Of a stretch of 64,000 nucleotides of DNA, positions 32,421 to 45,929 are shown in pieces (positions within the stretch are counted from its first letter, which is position 1; the number at the start of each line of letters is the position of its first letter). Below the pieces are notes generated by a model that was not told the DNA's origin, did not search any database, and saw only the letters and a program-made list of their open reading frames with translations. Where the stretch lies: assembly GCA_036345935.2 (NCBI GenBank), contig JADWOT020000001.1, positions 31,253,062-31,317,061 on the forward strand. The letters are read 5' to 3'. Made by a program: the position numbers and the translations under genes. Origin of the DNA: Taenia hydatigena. Lineage: Eukaryota > Platyhelminthes > Cestoda > Cyclophyllidea > Taeniidae.

Positions 32421-32869
32421 GTGACGATGATGTAGCAGTGAAACCCTCAGCACTACAGTTTTACGACGATCCGAATGGAGACGGAAACTTATTCTAGCTT
32501 CCGTCGCTTAAGAATTTTCTCTGATCATCGGCATTGAAATCATCTTGATGGCAATGTTCGATTTGGCAAAGCTTAAAGTCAGAATTTTCAATGATTTTGG
32601 ATTTAGCACTGGCAATTTCGTTCTTTGCTCACCACTCTGCTCTGTGCTGCACTAACCTCAAGAATCTCTAACATCACACTTATGCATCACAGACTTCCTG
32701 TCCACTCGTAGCCGCGCACGCAAATTTTAAAGCTTTGTTTTCTCTCTCACAAGCAAAGTCGATCACATTTCCGTAACGCGATTACATTTTCGAACAGGAA
32801 ATTACTTGGTGCAGTTCGTCTCCCCTTACCTAAGTGCCTTTAGTGTTTAGGTGAACTTAAATTAATGCG

Positions 32870-33650
32870 AAGACCAGGAGAAACAGAAACATCTTTGAAG
32901 AGCAGTAAGTGAAATCAGCTACTTAAATTGCGCATTAGTAGCATATTTTACCCGCGATTTGAACAGCAAACTTCCAGATCCAAGTTTAAACAGCTTATCA
33001 GAAAACCGACCACCTAAAGCTACTAAAAGCAAACACTAGGTGCAAAAAAAATCAGTTTTATTTTCCTTTGCAAGGCACAACCTCCTCGCCGAATTAAATT
33101 TTACTAGCAGCACGCAGAGCAGAAAAGTCTAACCACCACCGACATTGTACGCGTCCGGCTAATTGACCGCATTCAACTTTTGTGAGAGCCAGACCTGATT
33201 CGGAGCGATTTTGAGTATCTGTATCCAGAGAATGTCGTGAAAGGCGATTAAGCGACAGGGAGGAAGCACCGTCATCCTTTCGCCAAGCGAATCAGAAAAC
33301 TGAGAAACGAAATCTCGCACTGCACCTGCTCCAAATAAGCTGCGATGTTAGCAGTCGGTTCCTTCCAGTACAGTGGAACTAAATGCTCACATCAGGGCCG
33401 ATTCCTAGGTACACCGCATCCTCATTCAAAGACGCCTCCATCTTCTCTGCTTCCATCTTGCCTTTCTTATGAGCAGTCGTCCCGTTCGTGTTTGTCGTCG
33501 ACTCCATTTGTTCTTTTTATTAGACATTTTGAGCTTAGGTTGCTGTATGCAAAGTACAACGAGGAATACAATGGGGCAGGATGGTTGAAAGGACCAATAG
33601 ATCGGATGCAACCTTGGAGTAGTTAGGGAGAGTGCGGTAGCTGAATAGCT
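32870..33650 (+). repeat. Repeat block R4-R11, copy 1
   Basis: Matches 54690-55530 in the same direction and order. Shared parts include the R4 core, 'gcattcaacttttgtg', 'ctcgcactgcacctgc' and 'gcttccatcttgcctt'. The 145-residue minus-strand frame at 33426-33863 runs across the end of this block and is not maintained in the second copy. Confidence 0.7.
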
Positions 33651-33829
33651 AGTGTGGCTAGACGTACAAATCGATGGGTGAAAGAGGAAGAAAAGGAATG
33701 AACGGATGATGCACGAGTAGCATGTGGATGAATTGATGGCCGATTGAAAGGAGGTCCACGTAAATGTAAAGATAAGCCGGCCATAGAACGCATGCTTCGT
33801 AGAGGATTTAAATGTTTGGTGAGTACATG

Positions 33830-34420
33830 AATGCAGCCGAGATGGATGAGTGCAGATGCTCAACTTCGCTCTAGATCAGATCTAGCCCCCACAATGGTTG
33901 AATGTGACCAATTACCTAAGCTAAAATTCTCCTGCGGATGGACGTGCACAATATGGATGTCGGTCAGACCGCTCCGCCCTTGCGTAGTGTCGGCGGACTT
34001 CAATATGGCAAGGTAGCCTTACGAGGACGAAGGACGTAAGAGAAGGCCTGGTGCTGTCACCACCTTGTCGTTGTCTTTGTGACAGATGCTGCTGCGAGGA
34101 GGCAGAGGTGCATGCACACACGCAGCTCTGCTAAGCGGAACGGCCAGATCAATCGCCACTAAATCGTCTACTAATGGATGCAGATCACCGGCTGTGTCGT
34201 CACGTTGGCACATTTACCATATTTATACGCTGGACTAAGTAGATCTCAATGTTAGACGAGAAGCGTTCGATGAATACACTTCTCCATAATGAACTGTCGT
34301 CAGCTACGTTTGAGAAGGAGAACTCGCTCTGCCTACCCCCACTCTATAGTTTTAAAGGAAGGAAAGTCGAGTATATCAGACAACTCAAGGTCTTCGTAAA
34401 GAACGGGAGTAAACAAAGGA
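33830..34420 (+). repeat. R2/R1-type repeat DNA
   Basis: 34030-34200 resembles 26140-26290 and 48430-48500. 34225-34400 is R1, with 'gacgagaagcgttcgatgaa'. No gene is seen. Confidence 0.5.
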
Positions 34421-34879
34421 TCACAATTTGGCTACTCCAGGTGCAAGTAGTGCAAGTCTTACTGCCCATCCAAGTTAGCAAGGAAGGACCCTCGTGTGAT
34501 AAGCTGGGTGGATCACCGACTTCTCGCTCACCTACCCACCTATCTGTGTTGGGTGCACTAATCACCCACGTATGGAGATTATCACACTACACAGATCTCA
34601 ATGCCGAATCAACTGAGGCTTCTGGTGACGAACATGTCCTGATGGGTGCCTCAAAGAGAGAAATTGAGGGGAGTTGTAACTTCCTTGCTTTTGATTTGTA
34701 GGTGTCGATAAAGCTGACTCACACGCCATCTCTTGACATGTCTGGCAATATAAGGGCACCAAAATCGGATTCCAAGGAGGAACTGGGCACACGTCATTTA
34801 CATTTTCCCACCACTAATGCTTGGGCCGTTACCCTCCACATGGTTCTGCCTACATAAAAGGCAAAAAAGAAGGTTTTAG

Positions 34880-35870
34880 ACGTGACAATAGCTCTATTTA
34901 AACCATGCGATCATGCTACAGGGAAGGTCAAAGAAAGAGAAGGGAGAGGCGAGGGGATTAAAAGAGAAGATGGACTCCTTTACCACAAAAACAGTCTTGT
35001 GTGTGTGAACTTCCCGGCTGCAAAGCCAGGAGCAATGCGCCAGCACATCTACGTGGTTGTGATAGAATGTGAGCATGTAGTCGACTTCCTCAATCATTGG
35101 TGAAGTGATGAACCGAGTAGTATGATGAAGGTTAAGCACAAGTAGAGAAGGACTAGTATCGTCGCCGCATCATGACTGCCTCTGTGATGGGCGTCGCTTC
35201 AGCTGGTCGAGGACGCAAGCACCTGGACAGACCCGTCAACAAGTACGGCCAGATCGACCACCGCATAATCCACTAACGCTGATGGTCCTGTAGCTGCTTC
35301 CTTGCATTGACTCTTTAGCAGTATGCATTTGTTGGATTAAATCGTCACCTTGGTTGAACAAGACGCGTTTGGTGGGCATAGGATCCCTTTAGGGGATGCT
35401 TCAAGTTGGCATGGGCGAACACTACCTCTCCGTAGGTTCGTTAGAGTTGTCGGACACAAACAATTTCTCCTCAATGAAGTCATCGTCTTTCGCTTCCACG
35501 ATTAATCAGCTAGTCATTTGACAGTTTTGACATTTCCCTCGCATAATGATGATGTTGCACAGCAAAATTTGTCAGCGCAACCTCATTCTATGCCAACCTG
35601 TCACTCACTCGACTTATCAAACTAATGTACTCGCTTGCTGGCTTGCATGGACAGGCAGCTTTGTGCTACTTGTAACAGGAGTAGCTAGATTGCGGTCCTT
35701 CATTCATTCTCGTTCTCAAATTAATCCAAAGCAATATGTTACAGATTCCTCGCTAATCCCTTCCTTCTTTCTTGACTTCCGTTTCCCTGGAACGAGTAGA
35801 GTGAGAGCAGATGGCGAACACACTTCATTGCTGATAGGCAGTGAACGGAGCAGGATGATGAGTTTTATGC
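34880..35870 (+). repeat. Repeat block R2-R12, copy 1 (about 1 kb)
   Basis: 35080-35870 matches 57590-58300 in the same direction over about 750 bases, through 'catttgttggattaaat', 'gcatggacaggcagct' and the start of R1. The left part (34880-34960) resembles 55590-55650. Confidence 0.75.
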
Positions 35871-35999
35871 ACTGATACTCGAGTTAACTCCAAACTGGTG
35901 ACTATAGCAAAGACATTGATTACGAGGAACGCCCTGTAATTCCTCAAATGCAACATCACCCTTCGCTTGAAAGTAACGGCAAAGGAAACAAATACAACA

Positions 36000-38018
36000 G
36001 TTTCGAGGTCTCTACCTGGCCCACATTGTCCACTCCACCACCACCTTGGCTCCAAATCGACGTTTCAACCCTCACTAACAACATCACCCTCCACCACAGC
36101 AGAAGCTCCCGCATTCCAACTCCTTCAATCAACCCTCTTCAACGTCATGCGTGCGCGTGCACAATTCATTGGAGGTGTAAACTGATGAATGCAAAACCAT
36201 TAGAAGCAACAGAGAATTCTAACGATTAGTCGACGGACTGCACTGCTATGCCTTTGGAAAGCAAACACCTATTAATGCCTGTCAACACCGCCATCATGAG
36301 GGGAAAGGTCACAGTGCTACTAGGTTTCACTTTATCAAACTCTCCATCCATCGTTGGTTAAATCAGTTAGCAAATCCCCTCCGAAATCGTAATTGACACG
36401 CCCGACTGATTCCAGAAGAAGACTGCCCCACGACCACCTGACTACTCCCAGTGGCATCCTGAGCGCACGCAATCCTGCTCCATTCATCGACTAATCGACC
36501 AGACATTCCGGATCCATCTACCCAACCTCACCGCAACCCACATCCATCTCGATCGGGGGGTTTGCTGCCAAGACTGGAATCGTTCACTTAATTGAAATTT
36601 CCCAGATCCGAGTTCAGATTAAATTAACTTGTTGATTGTCGCCAAGTACAATGTGTCTTCCAGAAAAGTTGGATCCAACTGCGAGCCAAGTCTGTCTCCC
36701 ATGAGAGGTAGACACTGCCGAGACTTCGGCACACTTCCACTCAAGACTACGATGTGCATAACTGCCACCTATTGCCATTGGGTTTAGTTAGAGTCATGCG
36801 GAGGCCCAAGTTCTTCCGAATAAACAATATTCAAGGCGCTAATGACTTGGAAATGTCCAGTATTTTGAGATGGTGTACGTATGCACATGCTACTTAGTAG
36901 ATGATGTTCGGAAGTGAACAAGTGATGCGCATCTCAGTTACCTACGTGTGGGCGTTTGAGTCAACGGTGCTAACGCGTTTAATGTTGTACTGTGAAAGCA
37001 TGCGTCATCATTTAGTAGAACCAGTCAGAGGCATGTATTTGCTTTGCACTCCTGTCAATGACTGCGTGGATGATGCACAAATAGCCTTCTGTACAAGTAG
37101 CACTAGAGATCCGCGTGGTTCCAGCAAAACACACACAAGAAAGGTATTTCTTGCAGAACGGTTGTGAACATACGGTAAATGATCGAAGTTGAGGATAACG
37201 CAACGCTAACAGTCCCCATTCCTCCACAGGTTTTGATAAACTCTACAGTATTCAATGGCGGCGTGGTGTCTCTACCCCACTCCTCAATATTTAACACATC
37301 CTGCATATGCAAAAGGAAGAAAGGAAGGAAGGAAGGAGGGCGCCTTTACTGGTTCCAACAGTAGCGATAGTTTAGTATTACCAATGGCAGCAGTAGTAAT
37401 AATAACTAAGGTATTCGCATTACTATAAGGAGGAGGAGGAGCAGTAGCAGTGTTGGCGGCAGAGGAGAGAGGAAGGCAGGAGGGTAAAAGAGGGCAGCGC
37501 GAGGAGGGGATCAAATTCACGTTTGGTCTTCTGCACACACAGGAGGGTACTTTCAACCACCTCTTCCAAACATCCTATGTCCTCGACGACATCGGGCAGA
37601 GCATGAGCTGACGGGTGAGTTGGTGAGTGAGTCGGTGAAAAACGCCTCAGGACTGCCCATCCTGATCCATCCCCGGCACTACCGCCACCACTAATGGCAC
37701 CGCCGGCAGGTACGGGCGCAAAACTGGTTCGAGCATTCACCTCAGTGTGTCCACGAGACCACTATGTGACAATTCATGCTGCCTGGATCGCGGCAAGTGC
37801 AAAAAACGCCATTTCCATCAATTCAAACACATCACTACTTTCCCATCCTCTTCCACTCTCTCATCCGCCCAACACCCAAAAGGGAGGCTCATTCCAACCA
37901 AATCTACGTCCCCACCACTACTCTTTGTAAGTCCGCATAAACGAACACAAAATAGTATTTCATGACTAACATTTCCACTCTGCTACCTTTGCACAATTCT
38001 AACCACTTTTTCTACAAG
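36000..38018. other. A/C-rich stretch, no supported gene
   Basis: The plus strand is rich in A and C, the opposite of 13.0-15.2 kb. A minus-strand frame at 37423-37740 has no ATG start and ends in low-complexity Ser/Leu, although its first 60 residues look protein-like (for example VVEDIGCLEEVVES). A GGAA tract lies at about 37312-37340. No exon pair could be assembled. Confidence 0.3.
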
Positions 38019-38398
38019 AAATCCAATTTAGAAAATCGAGGCTAAAGCACTACTTAAGCACTGGCTGTAATCAGAGCCACCTTCGTCACACACTAGGGTA
38101 GAGCCAAACCAGCCACATTTTCACATTTCTGCTAGATAATTTGTTTCCTTCACTGCTATAGTCACAACTTTTCCGAATGCACCAGACCAGTCCCTGAAAC
38201 AGTCTTCATTAACGACTATGAAATATGCACACTTCAAAGCATCGTCCCTTACTACTGCGAAGGACCGACTCAATCACTCTGAACAGCACCTAATCACCAC
38301 ACTTCCTCTTCCAACGACTTTTGAAGTGAAGGCAACAGTCTCTCGAAAGTGCTTACAGATCCGCCTTTCCTAAGGCCAAATCGGGCTTTTGCATTGGT
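38019..38398 (-). pseudogene. Second copy of the decayed coding sequence
   Basis: This is the reverse match of 15180-15562. It reads TFERLLPSLQKSLEEEVW and then, in another frame, RDDALKCAYFIVVNEDCF. It has a stop right after the first segment that the other copy lacks, and the same frame change between the two segments. Both copies end at the same TTGTAGAA, so the duplicated piece has a sharp edge. Confidence 0.5.
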
Positions 38399-38754
38399 GA
38401 GAAACCAGCGTTCTCTACCTGATTACACTTGGTAAGATAGCCAATGGCCATAGCAGCTCTAAGTATGCACATCACAATCTCAGTTAAACACAAAATTCGA
38501 TGTGTAAAATATTCGCGCTAAAATATGTCATTATGCACGGCATCTCTAACACACCAATGCGATTTAATACAAGCATAAAATTGTATTATTTGTGCTTATT
38601 AATGCGCTATTCTTACCATAACCATGTTGATGGTGGGCGGAATTATTCCGACAGCTCATCTCAATCATGCGACTATCCTCTCAGAAAGGAAGAGGACAAT
38701 TTCTTTGCAATTTCTTTGCACTGATAGCCTGCATGCCAACGAGGGCGTCATTAG

Positions 38755-41030
38755 GAGAGATCACATTTCGGCTACGTTGAAGGGTCCATACGGGGTGACC
38801 AGCAGGTACCCCAACTGCTGTTAAGAGCGATCTCCTCGATTTTTCCAAACAATGCATCAACACACTCCCAAAGGCATGTGTTGTTCAGGCCCTGGTTCTC
38901 ACTGCCATAATGGGACATAATCTCCTTCCATGAGGTCAGGGCAGCACTGACCACAGAGACAAGGAGGAGAGCACAGTTGTAGAGGCTTAATCGAGCGTTT
39001 TATATATAGTCGTCTGAAAGACAAAGTGTAGCGTCGTTGATTCTCCTGTCATCACATCGGCACTTGCTAATGTTGATAGATCGCTGTCTGTTTCGGTATA
39101 TCGGCATGACTGAAGTAGACGTGGTAGACTGAACCATTCTCTTTGGCTAGAAACGTTCGATTTTAGCACATCCTCATGCACAAGTATCATTATTCACCTT
39201 CAAGCGAGGAGTGTTCTCAGTCAAGCGAACTCAAACCTCATCACTCTACCTTATTTGCCATATCGCCGATAAAATTTGCCCCTCACTTGTTCTCCCACTT
39301 TTTATTTTGAGGAAGCCGAAAGCCAAGAAGAGAAGGACAAGCGCTGAACTCATTGCACACCCTTCCGAACGCGTTTACATAATGCTGCCATTGTACCCGG
39401 TAATTGCACAGGATGGAGCATATCGCTCCGTCTGGAAGCTATTCGTCCATCAGTGTTTCGAGTTGGGTTCAACTCGTTGTTCGTCTCTGCTGTGTAATGT
39501 TCAGCATTTATTCGTTTCTTTACTTGATCCCTGTAAGTTCGTGTTATTAACAGTGAGAGATCCGGATTTATCGGTCTGATGGGAATCGCCCTGTTCTACT
39601 AAGGTCGATGCGCATTAATGGTAGCCGTCCGTTGAGGTGTCCAGAAAATGGCGAGAGAGTGCTGTTGCAGCGATGGATCGCTTCTAAAAGTTTAGGTCCT
39701 TTAGGAATGGAACGAGGTCGATTAATTGCCTCAAGGCTGCTTGCTAAACACTCAAGTCATCCGAAGGCGAGCTACCACCCCAATGATTGATGAGAAGCAG
39801 TCGGCAGTCCCACCTTCCTCTACCCAATCGGCAGTCCAAGCTAACTGCAAGCACCCTCAAAGGGCTCTTTTGCGTATACGCCTTTAGCTCCCCTGATTTG
39901 TGTTGATGGCTCTTCAGCTCCTTCCTTACCTTTGGCATATTTTCAAAGAGGCAGGCTGTGCAAGCATTGCCCCTCTGGTGACGGGGCGATCATCATGCGG
40001 AGGTCACATGCTTGTGGTCTCGATCAACATTAATGGATAAGTGACCTCCAGGTAGAGCGACCTGTACCTTTGTGCAAAATTTGTGGCTGTAATTACAGTA
40101 GCGGTGTGCCAACAAGTCCGCAAAGACCTGCACTAGGTTCAGCGTTCTCCTCTCCTACTTAGTGTCCTTTAACTCTAATGATGTGGTACTGCTCCTGCCG
40201 TGTCGCAAATGTCTTGGGAGTGTTTGATTTCTAACTCACCACAAGCCAAGTTAAGGCACCAATTGGCTGTACGATAAGGATTTCATTGTCGTGTGAAGGA
40301 TAGGTGCATCAACCTCTTTCTCAACTGTCGAACAGCTGAGGTTCCTTTTAGGATAGCTTACGCTTAGACGTGGTGATGTGGATACCACGCAAGTTGTGAC
40401 TGCAGTTGCAGAATGCTGTTGCTGCAAAGCATCAATACGCATTGGCATTCTGTGCTTAATCTGCTGACTGGAATTAGTTGAGGAGGAGTGGACGCTAACT
40501 GGGCAAGCACAGACATTCCAATAGTCCTCTCCGAGGGACAGCTGACGTCGCTTTCTGATTGTTAGATCCTAAAAGGTGGTTTGGTTAATACTGGCTGGCC
40601 CATTAAACGATACACTGGCACTGCGACATGCTACTCATTAGTTAGTTAGTAGCTATGCGTTGTGTGTGGATTTGTCTTGGCCCACTAAATTTGCCTTTTA
40701 TATGGATCGGTAACTGGTTGGTGCAGTTTGTTTGTGAGTCTGTCGTGCAATCGTTATGTAGGTTGATGGTCGGAGGAATTTACTGTGGTAAAGATTAGCA
40801 GTGCAGGGAAGTCTGAAGAGCGTCATTTTTATTGCTGCCACCATCCACTTTCCTGAATGCCTTTAATGCCACAGCCAATTATATTACCCTCTTGTCACTA
40901 CTTCTCTATCTCGGTAGGTCGACGATCATCCGGAGACCAAGCCTGCGCCATACTTCTGGCAGCAAGCGAAAATCACTTGACGTGTCAATAAACGTTTGTG
41001 CCATCCAAAGCAATCCAAAGGCATTATAAC
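38755..41030 (+). repeat. Inverted repeat IR-D, left arm (about 2.3 kb)
   Basis: Matched in reverse by 61271-63800. Order is kept throughout: the 'ggtgaccagcaggtaccc' end pairs with 63.75 kb, the 39.83-39.93 stretch with 62.52-62.63, the 40.25-40.45 stretch with 61.98-62.19, and the 40.98-41.03 end with 61.27-61.32. The frames at 39211-39579 and 39744-39938 are repeat-borne and only partly shared. Confidence 0.8.
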
Positions 41031-41339
41031 CAACTTAACCAAATCCCTGTCAGCCCATCTAAGCCTGAAATGCAGTGCGTAGACACAACCACTGTTAATT
41101 GACATGTCAAAAATGTAATTTCTCTACCAGCCTTGTCGTGTTGCAACGTCACTGCTTGCATTGTTTTGCGCTACAATGGGTTCGGTAGGTAATCATAAGC
41201 CTGTCACTTAGTCGCGCAAGTTATTGAATGCCTGTCTGGTCGAACCTGCAAGCCAACTGATCATCCACCCCACGAACTGCTAGCAATTGTGCTACTGTGT
41301 CAATTTTTTTGGTGTGTCGATACCACCACTGTTAATTGA

Positions 41340-41790
41340 GATCCCGAGATGTGGACAATTCACCACTCAATAGTGACGAAGTTGCAGATCAAGAAGTTCC
41401 TCATTTCGACTTCAATGTTCAACACAGCTTGACAGAGAGATACAACCAACGTGAGCCACTGTCTTGTCTTCGTGTCTTGGGGTAACCATTTAACTCACTT
41501 ACTATCCACTGTGAGGCAAGCCTTTCCCAGCAAAAACCAACTGTTTTTGGGTTGGAGCTATCGGTGCTGCATTCTCGGCTCAGCTTACATTGATAGATAA
41601 ATGTTGGTTCCCTTGTCAACACCCGATAAGTCTAGAGCTAGAATGAGTGTGGGTAGTAGGGGTGCTAAGAGGTCGACTGCTTTAAATAACACGATTGGAG
41701 AGGTTTTGCGCAGACACGATAAAATCATGCAGAGTTCTTTCCAGTGGGTCGAGAAACTGCTGGGAAATAATTTTAACCTGAAGTAATCAC
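41340..41790 (+). pseudogene. Possible decayed coding sequence
   Basis: One plus frame near 41.35-41.48 kb reads NSDEVADQEVPHFDFNVQHS and stops at a TAA. Another, from ATG 41643 to 41786, reads LNNTIGEVLRRHDKIMQSSF and onwards. The two are in different frames. Neither has splice or promoter support. They look more protein-like than the surrounding DNA, but I recognise no family. Confidence 0.25.
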
Positions 41791-41924
41791 CTCTCAGTGC
41801 CTATGCCTGTGCAACCCATGGTCAGATGTGCACTTGTTGCATGTGTCATCCCGACGACTCTATGCAAGGTCTAAAGTCTTCGAATGCGAGAGCATTTGGC
41901 TAGTTGGAGAGGAAGACGACAGTG

Positions 41925-42520
41925 TAATGATGAGAAGTAAAGTGAACTGGAGGAGACAACTGTTGTGCATATTGGTAATTCCAGTGGATTATGCACGTCA
42001 CTTACTCTTTCCTTCTATTTATTCCATTAATCTCGACCGCTACCCACAGGTGACCTTTGCGTCCCTCACACCTACTCAACTACCCACCTCCGAAGCACCA
42101 TTGCTTATCCCATCCCCTTTTAGTCGATACTTCCCTTAAAATAGTTAACGAAACTAGCACTTGGTGTGGCAAAAATTTTATTTGAATCATACCACAATGC
42201 CAGAGTGAAAGAGGACAGAACGTAAGGAGCACTAGCAACCAAGCAGCAAAAAATGCAAATAAAAATTTAAATTGACAGGAACACTTCTGCTGTCACCATG
42301 TCACCAGGTTGACTGCATTGCGACAGCAGTTCACCAGTGCAAAGACTAGGTTCGTGCAGAAGAAGGCTGCGCAGACTACTCCATCCTCCGATAGCGTCAT
42401 CACCAAACTACCGAACGATGAAACTTGCGACGGTGCAGCTGCCTTGTCTGTCGTCGAAGAGAAGACGAGGATTTGGAAATGAATTGCGTGCGAAACAACA
42501 TCCAATCACTGGAGCGTGCC
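41925..42520 (+). repeat. Dispersed repeat R7, copy 2
   Basis: Direct match of 23760-24420 and reverse match of about 43960-44460. Confidence 0.7.
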
Positions 42521-42889
42521 CGACGCGAGTAGATGGATTATATGGACGGCCTCCAGAGAGAGCGAAGCTGTTCCCTTGTGTGCATTTACTGGGTGCAATA
42601 GCCACAGTTTACTAACGCATTCACGAAAGTGTACAATAGATTAACCGATTGCCGCCCTCTCCTTGAGACCCGTTTTAATGCAATGAAAAGATTGTCTGTC
42701 CCTCGTATCTTCAGTGATTTTGGTCCCTTCACCTACTCATTACTGCACAGGTGCAGAAGAAGCAGTTGAAGCGCAAGATGTAGCGAAATCACTTTTTGAA
42801 TCATGCGATCATAAAAAAGGGTAGGGAGCTGGAGGGTGGTAAAGAAAGGACAAATGAGGACACATGCTCCTCGCTCATCATTGCACCAA

Positions 42890-43200
42890 AGAAGCTTTAG
42901 TATTGAGTCTGCGACACATTTCGATGGATTTTTTAATTTCTGTGACTGCATTTGCGCATCCTCTTGCCCTCATCTTCTGCATAGGTTTCATTCCCTCAAA
43001 AAGACTAGGGTGAGAGCAGACAAAGAACATTCTTCATCGGTGGCATGACGCTAGTTCAGTGAGTACTTTACTTTCTTAAAGGAAGATGATGACGATTCGG
43101 TAGCCAGAGACGTGTTCGTTGAACGCATCTCGTCTAACTTTGAAGACTAATTAGCTAAAGCGTATATAACGCAAACGTGTCGACCTGACAAAGTGGCTAC
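42890..43200 (+). repeat. Repeat R1, full-length copy
   Basis: The closest relative of the copy at 1.53-1.79 kb. It contains 'cacatttcgatggatttttt', 'agagacgtgttcgttgaacg' and 'aatatacac'-type ends in R1 order. Confidence 0.7.
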
Positions 43201-43499
43201 ACATCCGTCTCCACTAATGATGCTGCGGTCAGTCTGGCCGTAGAATTCAGCAGTGTTGCATCAGCACCAATCGCATTAACGGTGGCGGTGGAGCAACAGC
43301 ACCGGTTCTGGATACTGATACCCAACTGCATACAATCTACTCGTTTTGAGTGAATGAGGACCAAATAAGGAAAGACGAAATCCGCACCTTCACACACCCT
43401 TGCGAATGCTGCCTCGATAAGTTTTGAGAATCGATGAACTTTGTCCTTACAAGCATCCAGTGACAATCACCGTCTCATGTCGATGCGTACACTTCTTGC

Positions 43500-45070
43500 A
43501 TGATTGATGTCATGGGAGGTGTCCTTTCGACTCAAGCGAGTTTTTGTAATCTTCGCGGCCTTAGGAATCCACCGGGCACAGAGAAGGCAAGAGAAAACAA
43601 GCATAAAAATCTTTCCCACCTCACTGCTTGTCAGTAAGTAGCTCTCGTGGTTTCGTCTTCAAGAATGCCGTGTGATGCCTGTTTTGACAACGCCGCAGGT
43701 GGCATCGAACACATCAATTGAAAGCGAATTCTCGAAGTAATAAAATGAAAGTATTGCTTAAAAGAGCTGATCGCAATGCATGCGAAGGTCGTGAATTTCG
43801 TCTTTCCTTCTTGATCTTTGCACTCTTGGAACAAGCAGAGTGTGAGCAGTTAGTACACAAAGCCTCATAGAATCCAACTGCTCGAGTCTGGCGTGCTCTT
43901 GTTATTAGGAGCTGCTGCGCACGCAGATGAGGCAGTCACATTGCCGCAATTTTCATGCTTCAGTGACTTTGCGAAGCTGCTATCAAGGGAGAAAGTAGTC
44001 TGCGTGGCCTTCTTCTGCACAAACCGAGGCTGTGCACTGGTGAACTGCTGCTACTTGATGACACAATGACATTAGAGGTGTTGTTGTCAATTTAAATTAA
44101 CTTTGATAATTGTTTTCTTGCCGTATTTTGATGTTTGGTTGATCGTGATTTTTGCCTTTTATCCGCCTTCACTTTGGCATAGTGGTATGATTCAAATCAA
44201 GTTTCGCTCAACTTAAGGCTAATATTCATTACTCATTTTGGGAAGCATCGTGTATAGGGGAATGGGATAAGCAACGGTACTTTAGGGTGGGTGGGTGAGT
44301 AGGTGTGAGGGACGCCATAGCAACCTGTAGGAGGTGGTCAGGAATAATCAAATAAGTAGAAAAAGGAAGCAGTAATTGATGAGGATAATTCACTAGAATA
44401 ACCAATACGCCAAACAGTTGTCTCCTCTCAAGTTCACTTCACTTCTTAGCATCGGACCGTCGTCTACCTCTTCCACTAGCCAAATGCCCTCGTACTTGAT
44501 GACTTCAGACCTCGCATGGAGTAGTCGGAATAAAGCCTGTGGCAATCAGAAGAAGGCGATGTCCAGCTAGCATAGTCATAGACACCTCTGTAGATATCGC
44601 ACTTGCAAGAAGTAGGCGCAATGAATGCGATAGTAAAGCCGACTGGATGGTTTCAAGGACGAAGTTAAGCGAGGTTTGATATTCATCGAGGCTGGTAGAC
44701 GTTGGATTTTGATGCCAACTGACCCAAAATGAATTCGGCAATTCAGCAGGTGAGATAGAAGTGGATATAATTATCTCACACAAGTCAAGGGAACAATTTA
44801 AGTGAAGTCCAACTTGAAAGCAGATTCTTGCCCTCGGTTATTGCATGTGGTGATTTGATCTTGCTATCAGTCAAACCTGCAACAGGCACAACGTGCGCCT
44901 CTTGTCGGCTCGTCTTGAAGGGATCAGATGCATCACAAGAAGCCTCGAACAAGTCAGCTGACCTCTTGGAGTAGTCCAAAAGCTAGCAATTTGGGTGAGC
45001 AATACATTGTTGCATAGGTTTTGTGACAAAGCAGCCCTTCGGTACCCCAAAAGCGACGCATCGTCATAAG
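43500..45070 (+). repeat. Composite repeat DNA: R7 (inverted) and R8
   Basis: 43505-43650 resembles 51480-51620. 43960-44460 is R7 in reverse. 44560-44710 matches part of 46890-47030 and, reversed, 51370-51500. 44690-45070 is R8, matching 29150-29520. The 92-residue minus-strand frame 44505-44783 crosses two of these blocks. Confidence 0.65.
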
Positions 45071-45929
45071 TTTCGTTTTGCCTAGTAGTCAGTTGGATGC
45101 TTATTTAATTAGTTGATGGACTAGTCAGTCAATTAACGATTTGCGCAATAGCTATATTCAAAGTGTTGATTCCTTTCTCACTTGATTGCCTGCGTGGCTG
45201 GCTGGTTGGCTAGAAGCATGACAAGTTCACCAGATAGGCAAAAGAGGCAGGTGTTGAGCCGTTGGTGAATCAGTGCACTGAGTAGCTGCCAATTAACCTG
45301 GAGCCACAGTCACACGCTTTATAGTCCGTCCGTGATCGACTCCACCAACCAATTGGACCGCTGAGCTGCAAGGCAATGAGGGGATCCCGAACGGTGCAGT
45401 AATAACTGATTGGGAGCAAATGGAATTGATTGATTGAAATTAGTGTTGCACATACGAAAGTTGGCAATTGTGACTTCTTCAAGACTGTACCTGAGCAAAT
45501 AAGGAGAAAAGTGAGATGAATGCGTGACTGCGCAAAATGAGTTGGCAGAAAGGAATATCTTAAGAGTCTTTGCCGTCTCACTGGTCCCTATCGCCACATA
45601 ATGCCACTAGTTCATAAAAGGAGAAGATTGTGCTCCCATGCCTGGGTGGACAATGGCCTATTCACTGCTTTGATGGGCTGATGACATCCGATCTCTTTAC
45701 ATTTCCAGAGTTTTTGAGAAGGATTTATGGACATTTGACACAAGATTTTACTCCTCCCTTTGGTTGTCAGTAGAGCTGGCTAAAAATACAAAAAACGCGA
45801 CCGTTCGAAGGTAACTTGAGGGAATTTAGACAGATTGGAAGCAATGCACCTTCCCCTTCAGTTCGGAGCGGATGCCAGAGTTTCAGAGACAGGGAGCTCA
45901 GTGCTCTCTCCCTCGTAACAGAGTGTGGT

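Noticed and set aside
33426..33863. 145-codon minus-strand frame
   Set aside because: It spans the end of a repeat whose second copy at 54.7-55.5 kb does not preserve the frame.
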